Assembly (NCBI GenBank): GCA_036419695.1
Contig: CP143946.1
Span: forward strand, 4,458,001 to 4,522,000
DNA: 64,000 nucleotides
Reading direction: 5' to 3'
DNA from: [Clostridium] symbiosum
GTDB lineage: Bacteria; Bacillota; Clostridia; Lachnospirales; Lachnospiraceae
Every line of letters starts with the position of its first letter. Position 1 is the stretch's first letter. Of the stretch, positions 43,174-51,681 are shown one piece after another. A model generated the notes under the pieces. That model made no database searches. It saw nothing but the letters and a program-made list of their open reading frames with translations, and had not been told where the DNA came from. The translations under genes were made by a program, and so were the position numbers.

Positions 43174-43223
43174 CCCGATCATTGCCGATAACTGCCGTTA
43201 GCAGAGAAAGGAAACGTGATTTT

Positions 43224-44087
43224 ATGGTATTTCCCACCAGTTCCTCCCGCAGGAAAGCGGTAAGAAGTTTGACCGCCCTGCCCCTCATTCTCCTGCTGTG
43301 CCTTGTCTTTACACTGACCGCCCTGGCCCACGACGCCGAGTACGGGATGTGGCACGGAGAGCAGAATGCGCTTATCATCGGAACAGTTGAAGAGATAGAT
43401 GGAACCCTGTGCCGGGTGACGGTAAACCACGCATTCACCTGCGGCCCGGAGGGCGCTGAGAAAAATGTAATAGACCGTATGCTGCCGGTTGATGAAATTC
43501 CGGCCTCATTGACCGCCGACCTGACCGGCTATGACGGACAAATTTTCTCCTATCTGATTTCTTACCATGGCAAAACCCGGCCGGAAAAGGGTGATTTCGT
43601 TCTTCTTTCCCTGGACAAAAAGGGGGATATCTGGGACGCCGTCTGGGGCCCCTATGAGGTGAGCGGAACCGATCCAAACACATTGGAGCTTCTGCCCGAA
43701 AAAGAAAAAGGCGGCACGGCGGCCGCCTGGGAAGTTTTTATCCATTCCGGCGGAGCCATAAACGACTTTAAATCCATCGAAAGTGATAGGATCGCCGCGT
43801 ACATACGCCAGGAGGATGGAACCACTGTGGAAGAAACCGTCTGGGAAAAGGCGGCGGATACTTCTGATGCAGAGGCTGACGGAACACCGGAAAGCCAGGA
43901 TGTCTCAGCATCTGACAGAACGGAAGAAAGTATGGCCGCCGCAGACGGACAGGATAACCGGACAAGAGAAACCGGGGAAGGAAGTTACCATTCCAATTTC
44001 TGGCCGCTTATCGCCATTTTTGCCGTAATCTTCCTTATCAGTATTGCCCTGGGGATCCGGCTTCGAAAACATTTCCGTAAAAAATAG
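43224..44087 (+). CDS. Membrane-anchored exported protein, unknown function
   Basis: 287 residues. An N-terminal signal sequence (SLTALPLILLLCLVFTLTALAHD) is followed by an extracellular domain (about 40-195), an acidic Ser/Asp/Glu-rich linker (about 210-255) and a C-terminal transmembrane helix (FWPLIAIFAVIFLISIALGI) with a basic tail, so the protein is held at the outer face of the membrane. ATG 43224 follows GAAAGGAA; an earlier in-frame ATG lacks a site. The domain is not recognised; it resembles the first domain of the preceding lipoprotein in beginning with a VxxI..G.L.RVTV-type strand pattern. Confidence 0.65.
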   Translation: MVFPTSSSRRKAVRSLTALPLILLLCLVFTLTALAHDAEYGMWHGEQNALIIGTVEEIDGTLCRVTVNHAFTCGPEGAEKNVIDRMLPVDEIPASLTADLTGYDGQIFSYLISYHGKTRPEKGDFVLLSLDKKGDIWDAVWGPYEVSGTDPNTLELLPEKEKGGTAAAWEVFIHSGGAINDFKSIESDRIAAYIRQEDGTTVEETVWEKAADTSDAEADGTPESQDVSASDRTEESMAAADGQDNRTRETGEGSYHSNFWPLIAIFAVIFLISIALGIRLRKHFRKK

Positions 44088-44115
44088 TACGACAAGTACA
44101 GAATGGAGAAATGCT

Positions 44116-44565
44116 ATGCCCCGATGTCAGGAATGTTATTCCGAAAAAAACAGGATTACTCCGCTTTTGAAACCGTTCGACTGTCTACAAAACCATACGC
44201 AGTACATCTGCGGGACCTGCGGCCGCTGTATCTGTATCGAACATGATCCGATCCGGAATTTACAGAGGTGGAATTTCCCGTTTAAGTCCGCCGAAATCGC
44301 AGCGCTTTACCTTCGCACCGCAGATTACACGTCCAAAAAGCCCTGTGGTGTCTATGAGCTTAAAAGCAAAACAGGCAGGGCCTCCTATAAGATTTTTGAG
44401 GACGCCGAAAGCCTGCGTCTTTACCTTCAAAAGAACAAAGACAAGACATGCGAACGAATGGAACCTGTTTATACGGCGGATCAATATCGGGAATATCCGC
44501 ACACCAGGATCCGGAAACTGACTGCCGGCGAAGTTGAACGCTATATGGCGGAAAGAAAAGAATAG
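44116..44565 (+). CDS. Zinc-ribbon protein, unknown function
   Basis: 149-residue soluble protein. The N-terminal 40 residues carry two cysteine pairs (CQEC; CGTCGRCIC) and EHDP, suggesting one or two zinc sites. The rest is basic, with YRIxD-type strands and a C-terminal helix. ATG 44116 follows GGAG with eight bases between; the reading upstream overlaps the preceding gene in another frame. The stop codon lies inside the left arm of the terminator hairpin. Conserved-hypothetical at best. Confidence 0.6.
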   Translation: MPRCQECYSEKNRITPLLKPFDCLQNHTQYICGTCGRCICIEHDPIRNLQRWNFPFKSAEIAALYLRTADYTSKKPCGVYELKSKTGRASYKIFEDAESLRLYLQKNKDKTCERMEPVYTADQYREYPHTRIRKLTAGEVERYMAERKE

Positions 44566-44624
44566 AAAAAACAGGAGAGGTCCAGGTTGTTTTGCAGTCT
44601 GCGCCTCTCCTGTTTTTTCTATTC
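44560..44624. terminator. Strong bidirectional terminator
   Basis: A perfect 21-base inverted repeat (44560-44580 and 44604-44624) with GC-rich centre CAGGAGAGG/CCTCTCCTG and flanking A6/T6 tracts, so it should stop transcripts from both sides. It separates the zinc-ribbon gene from the convergent ROK kinase gene and includes the zinc-ribbon stop codon. Confidence 0.9.
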
Positions 44625-44628
44625 TTTT

Positions 44629-45549
44629 CTATTTTCCCCCACTTCTTCCTGTTGATTCCTGTTCCTCTTTCAGGAAACAAACAAGAGCGCCCAGCAGATT
44701 GGATGCATTCAGATATTGGCAGGCCACTACTTCCGCTCTTCTGACAATATAGGTAAACCCACTGTATATCTCGTCCAGGTTCTTTTCAATATACTGCATC
44801 AGCAGAGGCTGGCCGCTGATGCCGCCTCCAATGGCGAACCGCTCAGGGTCCAGGATGTTCTGGAGATTAAATATCTGGACTGCAATCTCTTTTGTATAGT
44901 CATCCAGACATTGCAGCGCTTCCTCGTCCCCATCCCCGGCAAGTTGAAAAACCCTTTTTCCGTCCATCTCGCTGTATGGAATCTTCTTTTTCTCCGCCAC
45001 TCTCTTTGCCAGGGACACGCCCCCGCAGCGGTTGCCCCAAATATTTCCGGCGCCGGGCCGCTCCGTCCCTGCCGTGCAGACAAAGGAAACCTCTCCGGCC
45101 GAAAAATGGCTTCCTCTGTAGAGCTTTCCGCCTGCGATAATCCCTCCGCCTATCATTGTGCCGAGCACAAGCACGACGCCGTTTTCCACGTCGGACAGGC
45201 TGCCCAGCTCCGCCTCGGCCATAGCGGCGCACTTTCCGTCATTCTCAATATGGATTCTGGTCGGACAGCGTCTTAAAAGCGCCTCCTTCATTGCAAAACC
45301 TTCATTATACCGCAGCGCTCCCCCGGTATAAAAATAACCTTTTTCACTGTCGATAATTCCCGGAGCCGCCAGCGCCATGCCGCTTATCTCCCCGGCAAAC
45401 TTATCGTAAAGTCCTCCGACGGCCTCGATCAGAGCCTCCCTCCCCTCCTTCGGAGTGGGAAGCTGATCGGTCATCATCACGTTGTACGCCTCATCCATCA
45501 GCGCATATTTTATAAAAGATCCCCCAATGTCTATCACAAGATATTTCAT
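44629..45549 (-). CDS. ROK-family sugar kinase
   Basis: 306-residue actin-fold kinase. The phosphate-1 motif is VIDIGGSFIKYALMD, the substrate-binding block HIENDGKCAAMAEAELG contains the catalytic Asp, and GTMIGGGIIAGGKLYRG follows. The cysteine-rich zinc loop of classical ROK glucokinases is reduced to NRCGGV, so this is a divergent branch. ATG 45549 is behind GGGGAG. It is the last gene of the GRE-aldolase-kinase transcript, and its natural job would be to phosphorylate the substrate before radical cleavage, for example 1,5-anhydroglucitol (inference from the cassette). Confidence 0.85.
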   Translation of the reverse strand: MKYLVIDIGGSFIKYALMDEAYNVMMTDQLPTPKEGREALIEAVGGLYDKFAGEISGMALAAPGIIDSEKGYFYTGGALRYNEGFAMKEALLRRCPTRIHIENDGKCAAMAEAELGSLSDVENGVVLVLGTMIGGGIIAGGKLYRGSHFSAGEVSFVCTAGTERPGAGNIWGNRCGGVSLAKRVAEKKKIPYSEMDGKRVFQLAGDGDEEALQCLDDYTKEIAVQIFNLQNILDPERFAIGGGISGQPLLMQYIEKNLDEIYSGFTYIVRRAEVVACQYLNASNLLGALVCFLKEEQESTGRSGGK

Positions 45550-45617
45550 CCTGTCTCCCCTTTTATTACGCCTCAGCCACATGTTTAAAACGCGGTGCCG
45601 CGGACGGCGGCATACCT

Positions 45618-46295
45618 TTACAGCTGTGTCAAATCCTTGTCTCCAAACACACTCTCCCAGTCATGATGGAAATCATCCACGGCCTTTCCGATGGCCGCCA
45701 TTCCCATCGCCTCATGCAGAAGCTCCGGAGGGAGCGTCGCCGTCTGGGCGCCAGCTGCGAAAGCCGCATTTACCTGTGCAATATTTTTAAAGCTGGCCGC
45801 CAGTATTTTCGTCTTATAACCGTAATTTCTAATCTGTTCCGCCAGGGACGCAATGGTCCCAAAGGAGTCAATGTCCAGATTTTCCATACGGTTATAGTAA
45901 GGCGCTATGAAATCGGCCCCTGCCTCCAGCGCGAGATAACCTTGGATTTTCGAGTACACGGCCGTAGCGGTCACTCCGGCTTTTTCATTTTTAAGAGCCC
46001 TCATCACCTTCAGTCCCGTCTCATTCGTGGGGACTTTGATGAATACCCGGTCATCCACCCGGTTCAGGACGGCGTCGGCCTCCCTCATCATCGTCGCCTC
46101 ATCCGGCGCCGTGAGCTGGATATGCAGGGAGCGTTCCATGCCGATCAGTGACCGGATTTCCCTGAAATGGCTGTAAAAATCGATTTTACCTTCCTTTTTA
46201 ATGATAGAGGGGTTGCTGGTAACGCCCGTGATCGGATAGATGGCGCTGTATTTTCTGATGTCTTCGATATTGGCTGTATCAAATAAAAATTCCAT
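45618..46295 (-). CDS. Fructose-6-phosphate aldolase-like transaldolase (FSA/TalC family)
   Basis: 225-residue class I aldolase. The start MEFLFDTANIEDI and GVTSNPSIIKKEG block define the small-transaldolase group, with Schiff-base lysine K87 in RVFIKVPT, equivalent to K85 of E. coli FsaA. The usual hydroxyacetone-type aldolase residues are kept in APYYNRMENLD. ATG 46295 lies behind GGAGG. In E. coli the fsaA (ybiZ/mipB) and fsaB genes both sit beside glycyl radical enzyme genes, as here. The predicted reaction is retro-aldol cleavage of a ketose phosphate to glyceraldehyde-3-phosphate plus hydroxyacetone or dihydroxyacetone. Confidence 0.88.
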   Translation of the reverse strand: MEFLFDTANIEDIRKYSAIYPITGVTSNPSIIKKEGKIDFYSHFREIRSLIGMERSLHIQLTAPDEATMMREADAVLNRVDDRVFIKVPTNETGLKVMRALKNEKAGVTATAVYSKIQGYLALEAGADFIAPYYNRMENLDIDSFGTIASLAEQIRNYGYKTKILAASFKNIAQVNAAFAAGAQTATLPPELLHEAMGMAAIGKAVDDFHHDWESVFGDKDLTQL

Positions 46296-46330
46296 GATTT
46301 CTGTATCCTCCGCTTTGATCTGTGTTATTT

Positions 46331-46494
46331 CGTTACTGTTCACACAGGATGTATTCCGCGAGGTGTTTTCACGTTTTTTCGTGAAAATCCCGAGTTGTGT
46401 CGCGCGAAACGGCATTTTTTGTCGTTTCTGTGCATCGCGAAGCGTGTTATTGTTCGCAGCACAGCTGCTTTTAGCTGGGGGGTGAACAGTAACG
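46331..46494 (-). repeat. Dispersed repeat family 2, longest copy
   Basis: 164-base element with 13-base perfect inverted ends, CGTTACTGTTCAC and GTGAACAGTAACG, and internal hairpins including TTTTCACG-TTTTTT-CGTGAAAA (46366-46387). It sits between the glycyl radical enzyme gene and the aldolase gene, inside the operon. Parts recur at 6002-6046 and 30480-30600. There is no coding capacity; it resembles a MITE-like or intergenic palindromic unit. Confidence 0.75.
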
Positions 46495-46518
46495 TTTTTT
46501 GCCGGCTGCATCCGGTCC

Positions 46519-48936
46519 TTACAGACTCTGCTCCGTCCTCTCTATAATATCATCCTGCGTCTGACGTGACAATGCATTAAAGAATGCCGAATACCCGGCA
46601 ACGCGGACGATCAGGTCGCGGTACTCTTCCGGATTTTTCTGCGCTGCCTTAAGTGTCTCCTTTGATACAACATTGTACTGGACATGATACCCGTGGAGGC
46701 GGTTGAAAAATGTGCGCAAAAGCATCGTGAGCTTCATCCTGTCTTCCGGTTTTGAGAGGAGCTGCGGCGTTATCTTCTGGTTTAACAGAACTCCGCCGGT
46801 AATCTCTTTTGTGGGCAGTTTGGCAACGGTCTTAAAAACGGCCGTCGGTCCTTTCCGATCCATCCCATGGCTCGGGGAACATCCTTCCGCCAGCGGTTCC
46901 CTGGCTTTCCTTCCGTCCGGTGTGGCTAACGTCCCCAGGCCCTGGCCCACGTTGGCCGATATGGAGGAGGTTCCCGCATAGTAGACACCGCCCACAGGAC
47001 CTCTGCCATAGCGGGTGTTGTGGTATTTTTTAATCTCGTCAATATAGACGTCGTAGGCGCTCCGGATCAGGGAATCCACATAATCCTCGTCATTGCCGTA
47101 CTTCGGGGCTGCAAGAAGCTGATTTCTGATCCAGTTCCCCCTCTCCCCCTCAAAGTTGTTCATCAGGGCATCCCACAATTCCCCGGCCGTAAAGCTTTTA
47201 TCCTCAAACACACATTTCTTAATGGCGGCAAGGGAGTCCGCCATATTGGCAATTCCCACCTGGAGGCCGCTGATAAAGTCATAAACGGCGCCGCCTTCCT
47301 TCAAGGTCTTTCCTCTGCCGATGCAGTCCTCCACCAGGGAAGAACAGAGCACGTCGGGCACGTTTTCTTCCAGGACCATATCACAGCAGGTTTCAATAAT
47401 GACACTGTGTTTTGTGAAGATTCTGATAATCTTATCCCAGGCCCGCTCCACGTCCCCGTAACATGTCATATCTCTGAAATGTCCGGCCCCCTCGCACAGC
47501 TTCACTCCCGACTCCGGATCCACTCCGTCGTTCAGTGCAATCAGAAGTGATTTGGGGAAATTAAGAAAGCTCATTCCCGTACAACGGTATCCCCATTTTC
47601 CCGGAACCGCCGTTTCGACACAGCCGATGGCGCTGTAATTATAAGCGTCCTCCTCCTTTACCCCCTTTTCAATAAATGATGGAATAATAATCTCATCGTT
47701 ATTAAAGGCGGGCATTCCAAAGCCCAGGCGCACCACTTCAATGCATTCTTCCATGAATTCCTCACTCAGGCCGGCATGATAGCGCACGGTCAGGTTCGGC
47801 TGGGGCAGCCTCGTCTGTGCCACACTCCGGAGAATCAGATAGGTCATCGGATTGACCGCGTCTTGTTTCCCGGCTGTCTGTCCTCCGACCGTAACATTCT
47901 GGTAGAGCGGGCTTCCTGCGCTGAACTGGGTGTGGGACCAGCTTCTAATCTTATTAATTGTAAATGTTTTAAGCCATAGATTTGTCATCAGTTCACAGGC
48001 CGATTCTTCCGTTACCCTGCCACTCTCAAGATCCCTCTGGTAAAATGGGTTCAGATATTGATCCATTCTTCCATAGGAAAGGGAATGGCCGTTGGACTCA
48101 ATCTGGAGCACCAGATGGACGAGCCACATAGACTGAATCGCCTCGGCAAACGTATCCGCCGGTTCATAGGGCACTTTGGTAAGGATACGCGCCATCTCCC
48201 TAAGCTCCCCGGCTCTCTTTTGCTCTCTTTTGTCCTCCAGCGCTTCGGCTTGTGAGAGGGCGAGCTTTGCATACCGTGCGGCAAAATTCCTGACGGCGTC
48301 TATGACAATTAAAATGGCCTGATAGAAATAGAATTTCTTCAGACTCTCCATCTCGGTCAGCTCAAGACTCTTCATCGCCTCCCGGGTGCGTTTTTCATAA
48401 TCTTTCAGACCGAGTTTCAGCACTTTCTCATACTCTACTGCGAGATGGGCGTCACCCGAGGTGATGTTTCCTTCCGCCTTGATAATTCCAAGGTCATAGA
48501 AGATCCGGCTCTGCTCCGGCATTGCCGCAAGGCCTCTGTCCTTTGTCGTGTTATGCTCCCAGTATGGAGCCAGTTCCCTGAGCTCTTTCCTGGTCTCCTC
48601 CGTGATATAAAAGACATCCCCGTCCCTCTGCTCAAATTGATCCAGTTCATCAATCACCCAGTCCATCGCGTATTCGGGAAAAATGGGGGCCGAACGGTTC
48701 GCGGATGCCTGGTTCCCGGCAATCAGCGTCTGCGGCTCGATAAAAATGGTCATATGCTCCAGAATGTTCTGCAGCATGTAAGCCCTCTTAAGGACAACCG
48801 GTTTATCCGCATGCTGTCTGTAACTCTCCGTCGTCAGGACGGCCCGCTCCGCGCAGACATAGGGCCTGGCATCGAGAAGTTCTTCTCTGAAATGATGCAT
48901 ACGCTCCGTCAGCTTTCCAAAATGATTGTTTTCCAT
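46519..48936 (-). CDS. Glycyl radical enzyme, YbiW/PflD-type dehydratase or lyase
   Basis: 805-residue glycyl radical enzyme. The thiyl cysteine C439 lies in SAIGCVE with the general-base glutamate E441, the C-x-E pattern of dehydratases and C-O/C-N lyases rather than the C-C motif of pyruvate formate-lyase. The glycyl radical site is G781 in VRVAGYSAFF near the C-terminus. Length and neighbours (activase, FSA aldolase) match E. coli YbiW, which I recall has been described as acting on 1,5-anhydroglucitol 6-phosphate to give 1-deoxyfructose 6-phosphate. ATG 48936 is used, eight bases from GAGGAGG; an ATG six bases earlier is too close. It needs anaerobic conditions and the activase encoded divergently. 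Confidence 0.87.
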   Translation of the reverse strand: MENNHFGKLTERMHHFREELLDARPYVCAERAVLTTESYRQHADKPVVLKRAYMLQNILEHMTIFIEPQTLIAGNQASANRSAPIFPEYAMDWVIDELDQFEQRDGDVFYITEETRKELRELAPYWEHNTTKDRGLAAMPEQSRIFYDLGIIKAEGNITSGDAHLAVEYEKVLKLGLKDYEKRTREAMKSLELTEMESLKKFYFYQAILIVIDAVRNFAARYAKLALSQAEALEDKREQKRAGELREMARILTKVPYEPADTFAEAIQSMWLVHLVLQIESNGHSLSYGRMDQYLNPFYQRDLESGRVTEESACELMTNLWLKTFTINKIRSWSHTQFSAGSPLYQNVTVGGQTAGKQDAVNPMTYLILRSVAQTRLPQPNLTVRYHAGLSEEFMEECIEVVRLGFGMPAFNNDEIIIPSFIEKGVKEEDAYNYSAIGCVETAVPGKWGYRCTGMSFLNFPKSLLIALNDGVDPESGVKLCEGAGHFRDMTCYGDVERAWDKIIRIFTKHSVIIETCCDMVLEENVPDVLCSSLVEDCIGRGKTLKEGGAVYDFISGLQVGIANMADSLAAIKKCVFEDKSFTAGELWDALMNNFEGERGNWIRNQLLAAPKYGNDEDYVDSLIRSAYDVYIDEIKKYHNTRYGRGPVGGVYYAGTSSISANVGQGLGTLATPDGRKAREPLAEGCSPSHGMDRKGPTAVFKTVAKLPTKEITGGVLLNQKITPQLLSKPEDRMKLTMLLRTFFNRLHGYHVQYNVVSKETLKAAQKNPEEYRDLIVRVAGYSAFFNALSRQTQDDIIERTEQSL

Positions 48937-49130
48937 GGTCATATCCTCCTCAAAACCGCACTATGTAAATTTAACATCTCTTTTTAAATTATTTTTTCCT
49001 GCCGTTTTTTCTTCATATGAAAGAAGCTGTTTCACTGCGCTCCCTTTCATTCAGGCACTTTGCCTATAAAAACAGTTTTACTCAATCCAGCAAAGACATT
49101 TTGCCGATTTTTTTTCTTTTTAATGATTTC

Positions 49131-49159
49131 AGTTTACGCTCTTTATTTCATTTTGTCAA
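49131..49159 (-). promoter_or_regulatory. Promoter of the GRE-aldolase-kinase operon
   Basis: On the minus strand TTGACA (49154-49159) and TAAACT (49131-49136), 17-base spacer, about 195 bases before the enzyme start. It is arranged back-to-back with the activase promoter. Confidence 0.72.
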
Positions 49160-49183
49160 TATTATATTTTCATTTGAAACTTA

Positions 49184-49212
49184 TTTACTTTTGAATTCGG
49201 TTGTGCTATAGT
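49184..49212 (+). promoter_or_regulatory. Promoter of the GRE activase gene
   Basis: TTTACT (49184-49189) and TATAGT (49207-49212), 17-base spacer, 60 bases before the activase ATG. The two divergent promoters are only about 25 bases apart, so one regulator site could control both. Confidence 0.65.
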
Positions 49213-49271
49213 ATGCAATAGTTGTTTTTCATACGTACATTAACTGTTAAGAGTAGCAGGAGCTTACCAAT

Positions 49272-50165
49272 ATGAAGGCGAATATCTTTAATATCCAGAA
49301 ATTCAGTATCCATGACGGTCCGGGAATCAGGACGGTCGTATTTTTCAAAGGATGTCCCTTACGATGTCCCTGGTGTTCGAACCCTGAGTCGCAGCAGCGC
49401 CCTACTCAGATACTCTGGGACAAAAAGAAATGTCTGTACGGCCATCTGTGCGAGGTCAAATGCCCCGCCGGCTGTATCAGCTTCAAGAACAACAATCTGG
49501 TATTTGACCCGGAGCACTGTACCGGGTGTAAAAGCTGCATTACCCAATGTCCCGGAAGGGCATTGACTTTCGTCGGCAATATGATGGAAGTGGATGAGGT
49601 GATGGAAGAAGTATTAAAAGACATGGATTTTTACCAGGAATCCGGCGGCGGCGTCACACTCTCGGGTGGAGAGGTCCTGATGCAGTCTGCTTTTGCCGCC
49701 GAGCTTCTAAAGAAGTGCAGGGAACAGAAAATCCATACCGCACTGGAAACCACGGCATTCGCAACCCCTCTTGTCTTCTCCAGGGTGATTGCAGGAACGG
49801 ATTTACTTCTGCTGGATATCAAGCACCACAGTGACAGGGAACATATCAAATACACCGGCGTCTCCAACCAGTCCATCCTGGAAAACCTGGATTTTGCCAT
49901 CGCAATGAAGGTTCCGGTGATCGCCCGTATCCCGGTCATCCCGCATATCAACGACAGCCTGCATGATGCGAGGGAGTTTGTAAAACTTCTCAAAGCACAC
50001 AGGGTAGATACGGTTAATCTGCTTCCATTCCATCAGTTTGGCGAGAAAAAGTATGAGGAGCTGCAGGTCCCGTATGAGCTGAAAGACGTAAAAGCTCTTC
50101 ACCCGGAAGATTTAACCGAGTATTTCAACGTATTTAAAGAAGCCGGGCTGGATGTTTCCATGTAG
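49272..50165 (+). CDS. Glycyl radical enzyme activating enzyme (radical SAM)
   Basis: 297-residue radical SAM activase. The SAM-cluster cysteines are C28, C32 and C35 (GCPLRCPWC), followed by a two-cluster ferredoxin insert with C54/C60/C64/C68 and C83/C86/C89/C93, typical of activases for dehydratase-type glycyl radical enzymes and absent from PFL activase. GGVTLSGGEVLMQ is the SAM-binding GGE motif. AGGAGC precedes the ATG at about ten bases. It is divergent from the enzyme it must activate. Confidence 0.92.
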   Translation: MKANIFNIQKFSIHDGPGIRTVVFFKGCPLRCPWCSNPESQQRPTQILWDKKKCLYGHLCEVKCPAGCISFKNNNLVFDPEHCTGCKSCITQCPGRALTFVGNMMEVDEVMEEVLKDMDFYQESGGGVTLSGGEVLMQSAFAAELLKKCREQKIHTALETTAFATPLVFSRVIAGTDLLLLDIKHHSDREHIKYTGVSNQSILENLDFAIAMKVPVIARIPVIPHINDSLHDAREFVKLLKAHRVDTVNLLPFHQFGEKKYEELQVPYELKDVKALHPEDLTEYFNVFKEAGLDVSM

Positions 50166-50175
50166 CCGGCATTCC

Positions 50176-50228
50176 TAAAAGAGCAAGCGCCTTATCCCTC
50201 CACCGGATAAAGCGCCTGCTCTTTTTTA
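50176..50228 (+). terminator. Terminator of the activase gene
   Basis: Arms AAAAGAGCAAGCGC-CTTATCC and GGATAAAGCGC-CTGCTCTTTTTT around a seven-base loop, ending in a T run. It faces the convergent DeoR gene. Confidence 0.82.
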
Positions 50229-50261
50229 TCGTATTTTTCATTATATTATTCTCTTATTATA

Positions 50262-51014
50262 TCACTCGCCTGCCAGGCACACTTTCAGTCCCTGCTCTTC
50301 CAGCAGTTCCTTCGCCTCCCTTGAAAGTCCGCTGTCCGTATAGACGCTGTGGACCTCCGAAAGTTTGAACTGCACGACCACGCCCTGTTTACAGAACTTG
50401 CTGGAATCCGTGACTACAATTACTTTCTTTGCCGACTGCGCCATGCTCTTCATGGCCTCGGTCCTCATCATATCACCGCCGGTAAACCCGATCTCCGGCA
50501 CAAAACCGTCCGTTCCCACGAACAGCTTATCTACGTAAAATTCTCCGGCACACTGCCTGACAAGAGGACCGACCATGACCTGGGACTCTTTTTGATACTC
50601 TCCCCCCAGCAGGATGACTCTCCCTACGGATATCTCCCTTATATAATTGGCTATAAATGCGGAATTGGTGATAATCGTCACATCCTTCTTATCCACGGCC
50701 AGCTGCTCCGCCAAAAGTGCACAGCTGGAACCGGATTCGATCATGATCGTCTCACCGTTCACGACGCTCTTTGCCGCCTCTTTTGCAATTTTCAGTTTCG
50801 TATCGTAGCGGACCGCCATTCTGTTGTTGATGTCATCTACATTCTTCATGACTGCATAGCCATGCTCACGTGAAAGAAGCCCTCTCTCTTCCAGCATATC
50901 AAGATCCTTGCGGATCGTCACCTGTGAAACGCCCAGGAGTTCCGACAACCGGTTTACCTCCACCTTTTTCTCCTCGCTGACTATATCAAGTATTTTCGTA
51001 TGGCGTTCTGTCAT
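50262..51014 (-). CDS. DeoR-family transcriptional regulator
   Basis: 250-residue sugar-phosphate-responsive repressor. The N-terminal HTH reads RLSELLGVSQVTIRKDLDMLEERGLL, followed by the DeoR effector domain with IMIESGSSCALLAEQL, ITNSAFIANYI, VGTDGFVPEIGFTGGD and VVTDSSKF. ATG 51014 follows AGGGAG. It is convergent with the activase and next to the glycyl radical cassette, so it is the likely repressor of that cassette, sensing a phosphorylated sugar (inference). Confidence 0.88.
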   Translation of the reverse strand: MTERHTKILDIVSEEKKVEVNRLSELLGVSQVTIRKDLDMLEERGLLSREHGYAVMKNVDDINNRMAVRYDTKLKIAKEAAKSVVNGETIMIESGSSCALLAEQLAVDKKDVTIITNSAFIANYIREISVGRVILLGGEYQKESQVMVGPLVRQCAGEFYVDKLFVGTDGFVPEIGFTGGDMMRTEAMKSMAQSAKKVIVVTDSSKFCKQGVVVQFKLSEVHSVYTDSGLSREAKELLEEQGLKVCLAGE

Positions 51015-51146
51015 TATCACTCCCTGCGGCAGATGCCGCTCTCCTTTCTGTATTATGTGCCACAAATCGCGGCCGCCCTCTTCCGCTCTGTGCCTGTTGT
51101 TTTTTAGTATAACATATCAGACTTTCATCCGTAAATAGGGATTTAA

Positions 51147-51500
51147 TTGAGGAATGAGAACGCCGCCGGGACGGTCGGGGGGCGGGATGGTGAGAGGGAG
51201 GTTGTGAGTCTTCAGTCCCGGCTTGCAGGTTGTCGCGGGTGGGGAATCCGGGCAGAAAAAGTTCCTGCGGGAAACGCTTGCGCTCTTTGGAGTGCATAAC
51301 GGACACTAACCTCGAAAAGACCTCGGTAAGTGCCGATGAACTTCAGGTTCCCTGCGGAATCTTTTTCTCCCTTCTTCCCCACAGGCAGGTTATGGACCGT
51401 GACTGAAGACGCCGAGGTTTTCGCCATCCCGAACCCCGGCCTGCGGCCGCTGATTTATTCTTATTCCTTCAGGGGGGAGAGGTACTGTCGCTGCCACTAC
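51147..51500 (+). ncRNA. Dispersed structured element family 1, copy B (full length)
   Basis: About 354 bases. The 5' flank begins TTGAGGAATG, and exactly 61 bases later the core starts with GTCTTCAGTCCC (51208-51219) and closes with its near-complement at 51399-51410. Inside, pairing continues (GTGGGGAA/TTCCCCAC, GAAAAAG/CTTTTTC) and leads to two hairpins, one being CGG-A-CACT-A-ACC / GGT-A-AGTG-CCG (51300-51335). The 3' module is GGGGGGAGAGGTACTGTCGC through GCCACT. No protein-coding signal was seen. Called RNA because the hairpin is conserved by compensating changes in copy C. Confidence 0.65.
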
Positions 51501-51681
51501 GTTTTCTCGATTTTAGGAGAATGTCTCACGTTTGGTATTAAATTGATGAGTCTTAGTTTTAGTGCCTGACCTGTCCTTGAATTACCATTGAATTTTTAGA
51601 TTAATCATAAAATTTAGCTTTGGATTTATCTTTGAATTCAGCCCGAAACACCTTCAAAAGGTAAAAGGTTCACGATTACAT

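Noticed and set aside
51286..51642. Short frames in and around the family 1 elements
   Set aside because: Frames are not shared between copies B and C, whereas the hairpins are; this argues for RNA rather than protein.
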